A stretch of DNA of 64,000 nt, taken from Quercus robur (lineage: Eukaryota; Streptophyta; Magnoliopsida; Fagales; Fagaceae). Both the position numbers and the translations under genes were made by a program. The notes beneath the pieces were generated by a model that made no database searches, was not told where the DNA came from, and saw nothing but the letters and a program-made list of their open reading frames with translations. The stretch's first letter is position 1. Every line of letters starts with the position of its first letter. Positions 49,282 to 60,047 of this stretch are shown here, piece after piece. The DNA lies in contig NC_065541.1 of NCBI RefSeq assembly GCF_932294415.1, forward strand, positions 54,662,290 to 54,726,289, read 5' to 3'.

Positions 49282-50531
49282 CCTTTATGGTAATTTACAC
49301 TTCAAACCACAAATTTGATAAGTGCTAGCCAAACACTCAGATTTTTCAAAAAACATTTTTTAACAGTTTTTACCAAACGCTTTGCTTTTTTCAAAAACTC
49401 AGTTTCATACCACACTTTTTAAAACCGCCACTTTAAAAAAAATACAGTATCAAAAAGTTGAACCAAACTCACCTTTTATGTTGTTTTATTTAAGTATTGT
49501 GTTTCGTTTTTCTTGTACGAAGCTGCATGCATCATTTAAAAATTACACATTAATTGCAGTAAATTTTAACTGCAAATATAAATAAATAAATGCACACACG
49601 CACGGGTGCATGCACACACACACACACACATATATATATCTTAGTTAATAAACAAATGTGCGTCATTGACGTGATGGTTACTCCACAAATTCTTAGGTGG
49701 GGTAAGAGCCGAGATTCAATTCTTAAAGTTAGGATTTTTATCTTAGATAAAAAAAAATTTAATATAAGCATTTCTCTTTGTTTGTTCTTTTTATTTTATG
49801 AAAAAAATAGGCAAAAAATAAATCTATAAGCACATAATTTTCAAACCATTTTTTTTATTTATTGTTTTATGTTGTATTAGGTCCAAATGATGTAAGCAGT
49901 AATAGTTAAATGGTTTAAATACTAATAATATACATTTATAGTTTATGTTTTCACAAAATAATAAAATTAAATGGTTTACAAATGAGGACCTAGAAAAAAA
50001 ATGGTGTCATCAAGTAATAAACCCTGTTAACCATGCTCATCCTCATGGTTTATATTTTGCCATATATATTTTGCCCATTATGGTAATTTACACTTCAAGC
50101 CGCAAATCAAACACTTTTAGATTTTTCAAAAAACACTTTTTATCAGCTTTTACCAAACGCTTTGCTTTTTAAAAAAACTCAATTTCATACTGCATTTTTT
50201 GAAACCATAACTTTTAAAAAAGCACAGTATCAATTTAAGTATTGTGTTTCGTCTTTCCTGTACAAAGCTGCGTGTATCGTTTTAAATTACACATTAATTG
50301 CTGTAAATTTTAACTGCAAATATTAAAAATATATATATATATTGTAGGGACACGATTATTTAACGGCCCAAGAATGACGTTGGGCTCGTATATAAAGGGC
50401 CCGAACAATATAATTTATAGAGAGTGGGTTCGAAAGGCAGGGCCTTGATCGTCGGGCAACGGTTTAGTCCTGATTTTACGAGAGCTCATACAAAGGTAGG
50501 TTTGGCCTGAATAGCTAAGCCTTACATCGAT

Positions 50532-50575
50532 GTAGCTTGAAGGGTTTGACTCCTCGGACTTAGTCCGAGGAGCAT
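50532..50575. repeat. Palindrome in the left LTR, partly deleted in the right LTR
   Basis: ctcctcggact-t-agtccgaggag is a perfect 11-bp inverted repeat around one base. The right LTR keeps only the second arm, which accounts for the 14-bp length difference. Confidence 0.8.
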
Positions 50576-51340
50576 CGCATTCTCACCATTCTCCTCCCTC
50601 TTTCTTTTGATCCCCCTTCCCCCCTGGCCCTCTTCCCCTTTTATACCAACGTTTACTTCCCGTTTTTCGTCTACGTGTCCGTTTTTCCTTTTTGGAGTAA
50701 TGACCCGTCCTATCAATCCATACGTCAGAGTGGTTGGGGGTGGTTGGGAAAAGTTAAATAGCATGGTCTGGAGTATGGGCTTGTCAGACGCAGGGCTCCA
50801 CATTACGGTGTTGGCAGCTTTCTCCCTTGTACTGCCCTTATACTGAGTTTGTCCTTTTCTTCAAGCGTTTTGTGAAGTGTTGAGCGTGAGATCGTCCTCG
50901 GCCACATCCTTAGGCCTTCAAGGGGCTTTCATCGCACGTCCTCGGCAATAGGGCTCCTCGGCCTGGGCTTTGGGCCCTTAACATAAAGTGGGCTGGGACC
51001 TCAGATCTCGGGCCCCACAATAGCCCCTCAAAATCCTGCTGCCCGATTTTTAGTTGGGGAGGAGGGTTTTGGTGATGTTGGGCCCACATCATGGCTCACT
51101 CAAATTCTGTACTCTACTAATATTTGTGTTTTTCCATTTACATGTGAGACGTGCCAAATTTAAGAGGCATTCCTTTATTCACTCACACGGAGTCCTTTGA
51201 CTATTCAGTACTCGAGGCGCACCTTCACAAGGATCTTCAGATCCTACGGCTGCGGATGGTTTTGGAAATTGAGCCACATCTGCCTTGTTCGTAACATTCC
51301 TTGGAAAGCTGCACAAATTAAATGCCCCTACCTTACCCTC

Positions 51341-52090
51341 TATATAAGTAGGATAGAAGGTTATTCTCCTTACATACAAACCCTTCGGCTCTTTTCAAAA
51401 TCATAACCCTTTAGCTATAATCACAGTCTCCATATCTAGTGCTTTCCACCTTTAGGGCAATATGTTTGAGACACGGGCAGGGGTAAAGGAACTACATCCG
51501 CCACAGAAGCGCCGGGTCCTTCCGAGACTCAAGGTGGTGTGGTCTGGACAGGGGAGGCACAGATTCAGGGTAATCTTCCGTTTTGACAAGGGGGAAATGG
51601 TATTTCTCCCTCTTTCAGTCAAAATCTGAAGCAGGTACTGGTCGCATCAGACTCTTGGTGCGTCAGAAGTAAGGTTTTCCGCCATCAACGCCGTCTGCTC
51701 TATCGCAGGCGTGGTTACGTGGAGGCTCATCAACTTCCGACTCCCTGCACCTTTTCTTCAACGGTGCTAGCCTCAAGTTGGGCTCCCTGCACCTTTTCTT
51801 CAACGGTGCTAGTCCGACGTTGGGCTCTCTGCACCTTTTCTTCAACGGTGCAAGTTCCAAGCTGGGCTCTTTTGCTGCCTGAGTTATAGGCATGTAAAAG
51901 TATTGAGGAATGGTTTCCTTAGACAACATGCTGGAGCTGCTACATCTCTCTTTTCTGCACCTCTTCCTCTGTTTTTGTCTTATTTCCCTGTATCTTTTCT
52001 TTCTGCTTATGTAGTTAGTTTCAGTACGAGCTTATTTAAGCTCTTTCATTGTACGCTGTACTGTTTCTTTGTCTTAATAAGAAATGGATT
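51341..52090 (+). other. Possible opposite-strand transcription unit inside the retroelement
   Basis: TATATAAG at 51341-51348, a 55-codon ATG frame at 51462-51629 (MFETRAGVKELHPPQ..., rich in Arg/Lys) and a poly-A-signal-like cttaataagaaatgg near 52072. The arrangement resembles a small gene on the strand opposite to the element. No family recognised and chance is possible. Confidence 0.25.
51741..51866. repeat. Three 42-bp tandem units inside the retroelement
   Basis: Units start at 51741, 51783 and 51825, each ct(c/c/t)cctgcaccttttcttc-like. On the minus strand they read LAPLKKRCREPN three times. Confidence 0.85.
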
Positions 52091-52484
52091 TGTTTCCTTT
52101 TAAATATTTCTTTTTCTTTTTCTGCAACAACCGTGAATGGGATACTACATTGATAATTTCCTTTAATGATACTTAGAGCAGGAAACCTTTAAACAGAATC
52201 CTATTAATTCGAACTTATCGACATTATCAAGTATAATAATGCTAACTCACAGTAGATTAAACTCATAAAACTAACCGAGATAACAGCTGAGTGCTCTGCA
52301 ATGTGGGTAAAGCGACCGTCCGAGAACAATGAACTCTAAATAAACCATCCGAGAGGGTTGCCGAGCAGTGAGGGACATTGGCCATGTTTTTTATGATACC
52401 TGACCCTATGACAGTCGCATCAATTCCCTTGGTATTGAGGATCCGAGGGTAGATTCTAAGTGCCACATAACGTCCAGGTTGTGC

Positions 52485-55257
52485 CCCAAAACTTGTATTT
52501 CTTCTTCTAAGTAGTTGGTTTCCCCATAGGCTTGAGTCCGAGGACCATACAAGGCCTTGGTTCTGTCCAAAACTTGTAGTTTTTCCTTTAAGTAGTTGGT
52601 TTCTCCATAGGCTTGAGTCCGAGGACCATACAAGGCCTTGGTTCTGTCCAAAATTTGTAGTTTTTCTTTTAAGTAGTTGGTTTCCCCATAGGCTTGAGTC
52701 CGAGGACCATACAAGGCCTTGGTTCTGTCCAAAACTTGTATTTTTTCTTTTAAGTAGTTGGTTTCCCCATAGGCTTGAGTCCGAGGACCATACAAGGCCT
52801 TGGTTCTGTCCAAAACTTGTATTTTTTCTTTTAAGTAGTTGGTCTCCCCATAGGCTTGAGTCCGAGGACCATACAAGGCCTTAGTTCTGTCCAAAACTTG
52901 TAGTTTTTCTTTTAAGTAGTTGGTTTCCCCATAGGCTTGAGTCCGAGGACCATACAAGGCCTTGGTTCTGTCCAAAACTTGTAGTTTTTCTTTTAAGTAG
53001 TTGGTTTCCCCATAGGCTTGAGTCCAAGGACCATACAAGGCAGGCCTTGGTTCTGTCCAAAACTTGTAGTTTTTCTTTTAAGTAGTTGGTTTCCCCATAG
53101 GCTTGAGTCCGAGGACCATACAAGGCCTTGGTTCTGTCCAAAACTTGTATTTTTTCTTTTAAGTAGTTGGTCTCCCCATAGGCTTGAGTCCGAGAACCAT
53201 ACAAGGCCTTGGTTCTGTTCAAAACTTGTATTTTTTCTTTTAAGTAGTTGGTCTCCCCATAGGCTTGAGTCCGAGGACCATACAAGGCCTTAGTTCTGTC
53301 CAAAACTTGTAGTTTTTCTTTTAAGTAGCTAGTTTCCTCATAGGCTTGAGTTCGAGGACCATACAAGGTCTTGGTTCTATCCAAAACTTGTATTTTTTCT
53401 TTTAAGTAGTTGGTTTCCCCATAGGCTTGAGTCTGAGAACCATACAAGGCCTTGGTTCTGTCCAAAACTTGTAGTTTTTTTTTTTAAGTAGTTGGTTTCC
53501 CCATAGGCTTGAGTCCGAGGACCATACAAGGCCTTGGTTCTGTCCAAAACTTGTATTTTTTCTTTTAAGTAGTTGGTTTCCCCATAGGCTTGAGTCCGAA
53601 GACCATACAAGGCCTTGGTTCTGTCCAAAACTTGTAGTTTTTCCTTTAAGTAGTTGGTTTCCCCATAGGGTTAAGTCCGAGGACCATACAAGGCCTTGGT
53701 TCTGTCCAAAACTTGTATTTTTTCTTTTAAGTAGTTGGTCTCCCCATAGACTTGAGTCCGAGGACCATACAAGGCCTTGGTTCTGTCCAAAACTTGTAGT
53801 TTTTCTTTTAAGTAGTTGGTTTCCCCATAGGCTTGAGTCCGAAGACCATACAAGGGCTTGGTTCTGTCCAAAACTTGTATTTTTTCTTTTAAGTAGTTGG
53901 TTTCTCCATAGGCTTGAGTCCGAGGACCATACAAGGCCTTGGTTCTGTCCAAAACTTGTATTTTTTCTTTTAAGTAGTTGGTCTCCCCATAGGCTTGAGT
54001 CCGAGGACCATACAAGGCCTTGGTTCTGTCCAAAACTTGTATTTTTTCTTTTAAGTAGTTGGTCTCCCCATAGGCTTGAGTCCGAGGACCATACAAGGTC
54101 TTGGTTCTGTCCAAAACTTGTAATTTTTCTTTTAAGTAGTTGGTTTCCCCATAGGCTTGAGTCCGAGGACCATACAAGGTCTTGGTTCTATCCAAAACTT
54201 GTATTTTTTCTTTTAAGTAGTTGGTTTCCCCATAGGCTTGAGTCCGAGGACCATACAAGGCCTTGGTTCTGTCCAAAACTTGTATTTTTTCTTTTAAGTA
54301 GTTGGTTTCCCCATAGGCTTGAGTCCGAGGACCATACAAGGCCTTGGTTCTGTCCAAAACTTGTATTTTTTCTTTTAAGTAGTTGGTTTCCCCATAGGCT
54401 TGAGTCTGAGGACCATACAAGGCCTTGGTTCTGTCCAAAACTTGTAGTTTTTCCTTAAAGTAGTTGGTTTCCCCATAGGCTTGAATCCGAGGACCATACA
54501 AGGCCTTGGTTCTGTCCAAAACTTGTATTTTTTCTTTTAAGTAGTTGGTCTCCCCATAGACTTGAATCCGAGGACCATACAAGGCCTTGGTTCTGTCCAA
54601 AACTTGTAGTTTTTCTTTTAAGTAGTTGGTCTCCCCATAGGCTTGAGTCCGAGGACCATACAAGGGCTTGGTTCTGTCCAAAACTTGTAGTTTTTCTTTT
54701 AAGTAGTTGGTTTCCCCATAGGCTTGAGTCCGAGGACCATACAAGGCCTTGGTTCTGTCCAAAACTTGTATTTTTTCTTTTAAGTAGTTGGTTTCCCCAT
54801 AGGCTTGAGTCCGAGGACCATACATGGCCTTGGTTCTGTCCAAAACTTGTATTTTTTCTTTTAAGTAGTTGGTTTCCCCATAGGCTTGAGTCCGAGGACC
54901 ATACAAGGCCTTGGTTCTGTCCAAAACTTGTATTTTTTCTTTTAAGTAGTTGGTTTCCCCATAGGCTTGAGTCCGAGGACCATGCAAGACCTTGGTTCTG
55001 TCCAAACCTTGTATTTTTTCTTTTAAGTAGTTGGTTTCCCCATAGGCTTGAGTCCGAGGACCATGCAAGACCTTGGTTCTGTCCAAAACTTGTATTTTTT
55101 CTTTTAAATAGTTGGTTTCCCCATAGGTTTGAGTCCGAGGACCATAGAAGGCCTTGGTTCTGTCCAAAACTTGTAATTTTTCCTTTAAGTAGTTGGTTTC
55201 CCCATAGGCTTGAGTCCGAGGACCATACAAGGCCTTGGTTCTGTCCAAAACTTGTAT
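52485..55257. repeat. Minisatellite: about 34 tandem copies of an 81-bp unit
   Basis: The unit runs aaaacttgtattttttcttt / taagtagttggtttccccat / aggcttgagtccgaggacca / tacaaggccttggttctgtc with small variants, at a strict 81-bp period. Exceptions are a 5-bp insert near 53041 and a T expansion near 53476. Because 81 is a multiple of three, one minus-strand frame stays open for 525 codons (DRTKALYGPRTQAYGETNYL plus KEKIQVL per unit); it lacks an ATG at its start. Confidence 0.95.
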
Positions 55258-55492
55258 TGTTTATTTATTTGCTTATTTTTCGAAGGTTATCCCCTCGACC
55301 AAAGTGGGGAGAGTTAGCTTGATGTTAGAAGCCCCTAGAGCTGCCCGTGCCATCGGCACCGTGAGGCATAGCCCCTAGCGGAAATTTATGTTGGAGCAAC
55401 GATAGCACGTCGCTGGAAATGTAGGGGACTTTGCAGACCTTTGCTTGATAGAGGCTTGACTCCACCACCACCTGCGCCAACGTGCAAGCCTC

Positions 55493-55510
55493 CCCACAGA
55501 CGACGCCAAT
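55493..55510 (-). other. Primer-binding-site-like sequence of the LTR element
   Basis: Minus strand, one or two bases inside the right LTR: TGGCGTCGTCTGTGGGGA. It agrees at 13 of 18 positions with TGGCGCCGTTGCCGGGGA, complementary to the tRNA-Asp 3' end. Imperfect, but correctly placed for a minus-oriented element. Confidence 0.5.
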
Positions 55511-56833
55511 TGTAGGGACACGATTATTTAACAGCCCAAGAATGACGTTGGGCTCGTATATAAAAGGCCCGAACAATATAATTTATAGAGAGTGGGTTCG
55601 AAAGGCAGGGCCTTGATCGCCGGGCAACGGTCTAGTCCTGATTTTACGAGAGCTCATACAAAGGTAGGTTTGGCCTGAATAGCTAAGCCTTACATCGATG
55701 TAGCTTGAAGGGTTAAGTCCGAGGAGCATCGCATTCTCACCATTCTCCTCCCTCTTTCTTTTGATCCCCCTTCCCCCCTGGCCCTCTTCCCCTTTTATAC
55801 CAATGTTTACTTCCCGTTTTTCGTCTACGTATCTGTTTTTCCTTTTTGGAGTAATGACCCGTCCTATCAATCCATACGTCAGAGTGGTTGGGGGTGGTTG
55901 GGAAAAGTTAAATAGCATGGTCTGGAGTATGGGCTTGTCAGACGCAGGGCTCCACATTACGGTGTTGGCAGCTTTCTCCCTTGTACTGCCCTTGTACTGA
56001 GTTTGTCCTTTTCTTCAAGCGTTTTGTGAAGTGTTGAGTTTGAGATCGTCCTCGGCCACATCCTTGGGCCTTCAAGGGGCTTTCATCGCACGTCCTCGGC
56101 AATAGGGCTCCTCAGCCTGGGCTTTGGGCCCTTAACATAAAGTGGGCTGGGACCTCAGATCTCGGGCCCCACATATATATATATATATATCTTAGCCAAC
56201 AAACAAATGTGTGCGTCATTGACGTGATGATCACTCCATAAATTCTTAATTAGGGTGAGGGGAGTAAGGGCCAAGGTTCAATTCTTAAGGTTAGGATTTT
56301 TATCTTAGATATTGTAATATAAGCATTTCTCTTTGTTTTTTCTTTTTATTTTATGAAAAAATAGACAAACAATAAATCTATAAGCACATAATTTTCAAAC
56401 TTTTTTATTGTTTTATGTTGTAGTAGGTCCAAATGATGTGAGTAGTAATAGTTAAATGGTTTAAATACTAATAATATACATTTATAGTTTATTTTTTAAC
56501 AAAGTAATAAAATTAAATGGTTTACAAATGAGGACCTGGAAAAAAATGGTGTCATCGAGTAATAAACCTTCTTAACCATGCTCATCCTCATGGTTTAAAT
56601 CAATTGTACTTTCAACCCCTTGACTTTCTTGTCTAATTGTAATTATATCCATATTCAGTTTTTTTTAAACAAAAAATGATGTTGGAAGTTTTAGAATTAT
56701 GTTGTAAGCCTTTCTCTTTGTTTGTTCTTTTTATTTTATGACAAAATAGTAAAAAAATAAATCTGTAGGTACATAATTTTCACACACTCTTATTGTTTTA
56801 TGTTGTGGTAGGTCCAGATGATGTGAGTAGTAG

Positions 56834-56989
56834 GTTTTTTTTTTTTTTTTGAGAGAGAGACCGCTCCTAATGATATCTCTTTATCATCATATCAAGACAC
56901 CAATCAGTTTTTGGTATAGGCGGAGATTGAACCACAGATCTCTTATACAACCATCAGAGACTTTACTAATCAAACTAATTGGAACCTAC
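56834..56989 (-). mobile_element. tRNA-derived SINE with 14-bp TSD
   Basis: 156 bp, poly-T on the plus strand at its left end. On the minus strand, box B is ggttcaatctccgcc with a box-A-like stretch (tagtttgattagtaaagtct) upstream, then a ccgctcctaatga-complement body and poly-A. GATGTGAGTAGTAG is exact at 56820-56833 and 56990-57003. It interrupts copy 3 of the segmental duplication. Confidence 0.85.
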
Positions 56990-57719
56990 GATGTGAGTAG
57001 TAGTTATTAAATGGTTTAAATATTAATAATATACATTCAAAGTTTATGTTTCTACAAAATAATATAATTAAATGGTTTACAAATGAAAACCTAGAAAAAA
57101 AGGTCTCATCGAGTAATAAACCTTGTTAACCATGCTCATCCTCATGGTTTAAATCAATTATGCTTCAACCCCTTGACTTCCTTGTTTAATTGCAATAATG
57201 GAATTATATCAAACTATCAGCTTTTTAAACAAAAAATGATGTGGGCAGTATGACAAAATAATCAAACAATAAATCTATAGGCACATGATTTTCACTCATT
57301 TTTACTGTTATATGTCGTGGTAGGTCCAGATGATGTGAGTAGTGGTAGTTAAATGATTTAAATATTAATAATATACATTCAAAGTTTATATTTGTACAAA
57401 ATAATAAAATTAATTTGTTTACAAATGAGGTATTGGAAAAAATGGTGTCATCAAGTAATAAACCTTGTTAACCATATTTATCATCGTGGTTTAAATCAAT
57501 TCAAGGCCAGCTCAATACATTATGGGGCCTAAGGTGACAACGTTATATGGAGCATTTTCTCATATTATCATATTTAATTGATAAATTTTTATTTAACTTT
57601 TTAGTTTTATATCAATTTTTTTAAAATCTATTTTTTCTTGCTTTCTAAGATACAAAATTATTGACAAAGATTTTGTATTCAAGTTCCCTTAATGTTTTCT
57701 TCAATATAACTAATCCACT

Positions 57720-58960
57720 CAGGGCGACTCTAGTTGTTAATAAGGGTGGTCATGTGACTACCTTGACTTGAAATTGTATATATATACATATACTCTTTTT
57801 TTTAAAATTAGATTTTATATTAATATGGATTGTTGACCAACTTAGAAAAACTATTGACCACCCTAAAAAAAACTTGAACACCCTAAATAAAAATGTAAGC
57901 CCATCGAAAATGAAATTTGATCTCTTCAAATTTTTGGTCCTTTGAAAATTTAAACCTAAAAATTGTGAGAAATGTAATGTTCACAACACTTTCACAAATA
58001 AATTCTAAGTAGTAGGTTAAAACTGGCTATTACAAGTAAACAAAAAGATAATTTCAGTGGTAGGTTCAAATTATAACCAATAACAACTTACATTTAGGAT
58101 TTGTTGTGAAAATATTGTGGACATAGCACTTCTCAAAAATTGCCCAAACAAATACAAATTAGCCCAAAAGCCCAAATAAAAAAAAAATTCTTTCAAAAGG
58201 CGTATTTTAAAATCGTTATATATTATTTTCTTCTAAAAAATGCACATTTTCAAATAGTTAGTTTGTTAGTGCTTGTTTTAATTTTTAGCTAAATTTGTTA
58301 AATTTATTTGATACATTTTGTACACACGCATATGCACTAAAGTAATACCTAAATACTTTATTGAACATGATTAATGTAACGATTGAATGCCTAAGTTGAA
58401 TATATTGAATGAACTTATAATTCACCCTCTATTTTTTTGATAGCACTATGAACAAAATTTCTTATAAGAAAATCACTTGTATTGCAAGATTCATCTTCTA
58501 AGAAAATTGGTATTAACTTGAACAATATTTTCTCAAATCCTAGGCTGTGGATAAATGTTTCATCTTAATGATCATGATGAAATAAGTAGAGCAAATTTAC
58601 AAAGAGATTCTTGTCAACCTCTTGGCCATAATTTCCCTAAAAAATAAATAAGTGGAGCGTTGTGTCAATTTAGTTCTAATTAGATTAAAGAATACAAAAT
58701 TTAGTTAGAACAGATCATAATATAGGATGATAAATTTTGTTTACATTGTTACTTTTTTTTTTTAATAAGATATTGTTACTTATTTAGATAAGGAGTTAGT
58801 AATTGAATGAGAGATCAATATTTTAATGATTGTTGGGTTGTGTGCATTAAAAAAGATTTAATTGAAAGCATTGATAATGAAACTATCATATAACGATTTC
58901 AAAATATTAAAACTTGTATAATGAAATTTTTTAAAAATTGGGTTTACACACCTGAAAAAA
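57720..58960 (+). mobile_element. hAT-derived remnants
   Basis: 57725-57900 starts cagggcgactctag and carries gggtggtcatgtgactacc, like the left end of the 44148-44563 element. 58815-58925 repeats its transposase tail in decayed form (gattgttgggttgtgtgcat ... gcattgataatgaaactatc) with a stop. Boundaries and whether this is one element are unclear. Confidence 0.5.
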
Positions 58961-60047
58961 GAATGATTTTGATGTTTTGGGAGAAAAGGAAAAACTCACA
59001 TCAGGTTTTTTCGTTGGACTAAAGTAGTTGTAGGCTTGTAGCCCAAAGGTTATATTTTAAAACAAGTAAAAAGCCTTTTGACTCAAGCTAAAGCCCAAAT
59101 GTTTTGGCAAAAAAGCCCAATTTAAACCATATATTAATGTATCGCTCTATGCATACAATACACACATTTGTATTGTACGGTTTATTGGCATTTTCAAATT
59201 TCAATACGCCCTTATAATCCAAGATATTTTGTACCGTATTGCATATCATACAGTGCTACAACAACAATGTCAAGGTGCTGAAACAGAATCCTGGCTCTGG
59301 TTGACACAGTCACATACAACAATCTATGGTTTTGTGCGTGGGTATTTTTTTTTACCGAACCTGACAGAACCTTTGATGGCTTCACATATTAATTTATATA
59401 TATATATATATAACTTGCTTCACCCTCTCTTAAAAGTTACCATGGTTTTTTAGTGGAGTTGTGGTATGCCTTTGTGTTAGAACCCCTTTCCCTCTCCCAT
59501 GTGTGTGTGTGTTTGTTTCTCAAAAATATAACGGAAGTCTTTAACTTTTTATTGACCTTATTATCAATTTTTTAAAAATAAAATTATTTTTGTTTAATCC
59601 AAAACTTAACAAGAGTAAAACTCTATCTTTCTAACAAGTTCAAGTTAAACTTAAACTCATCATTATCATTTTTTTAAACAAAAAGTATTTTTATTTAGTC
59701 CAAACTTAACAAGAAGTGAAACTCTATTTCTCTAACAATTTCAACTTAAACTCAAACTCAAACGATAATAATTTATCTCCAAATTTGTGAGGTTGATCAT
59801 GAACATTATAAAAGCAGTGCAAACTCCAATATATATTTTTTAAATCTAAGTAGAGGTATGAGCTCTTCTTCTATTATTTTCTTCTCCTCTATTTTGTTAA
59901 AAAAAAAAAAATTTATTTTATGGTTTTTCATATATTTTTTTAAAAATTAATTTAAGTACATGAACCACCAAACTCTCTATAGCCGTTTTTTACAAGATAA
60001 AAAAACTTCCAATAATTGAAATTTAAGGTTGCTGCTGCTATTGCATA

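Larger units (their letters stand above)
50343..56173 (-). mobile_element. Non-autonomous LTR retroelement carrying an 81-bp minisatellite
   Basis: Left LTR 50343-51019 (677 bp) and right LTR 55511-56173 (663 bp), TG...CA, flanked by TATAT on both sides. By eye the LTRs differ at about 12 bases plus one 14-bp indel, roughly 98% identity. Orientation is minus: a primer-site-like TGGCGTCGTCTGTGGGGA adjoins the right LTR, a purine tract (GAGGGGCTAT) adjoins the left LTR, and the LTR has TATAAAAGG on the minus strand. The 4.5-kb interior has no gag, protease, integrase or reverse transcriptase I can see. It holds a 42-bp triple repeat and a huge 81-bp array. It must be mobilised by another element. 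Confidence 0.9.
49278..57500. repeat. Tandem segmental duplication, about four partial copies
   Basis: Copy 1 is 49278-50069. Copy 2 is 50070-50342 continued at 56174-56595, split by the LTR element. Copy 3 is about 56600-57147, split by a SINE. Copy 4 is about 57148-57497. Landmarks: ggtaatttacacttcaa (copies 1, 2); gtgcgtcattgacgtgatg (1, 2); aggtcca(a/g)atgatgt and gttaaccat (all). The copies are diverged and non-coding. The first period is about 792 bp; later copies are shorter. Confidence 0.8.

Noticed and set aside
50522..50803. Open frames shared by both LTRs (also at 55583-55957)
   Set aside because: They lie in LTR U3/R sequence and are disrupted by the 14-bp indel; no retroviral-type domain seen.
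53671..55248. A 525-codon open frame of 27-aa repeats as a real repeat protein
   Set aside because: It begins at TTG rather than ATG, with an in-frame stop shortly upstream, and results from an 81-bp stop-free unit repeated in tandem. Indels break it into four frames across the array.
52485..55257. CRISPR-like array
   Set aside because: Units are directly adjacent and identical along their whole length, with no unique spacers; this is a plant nuclear sequence within LTRs.
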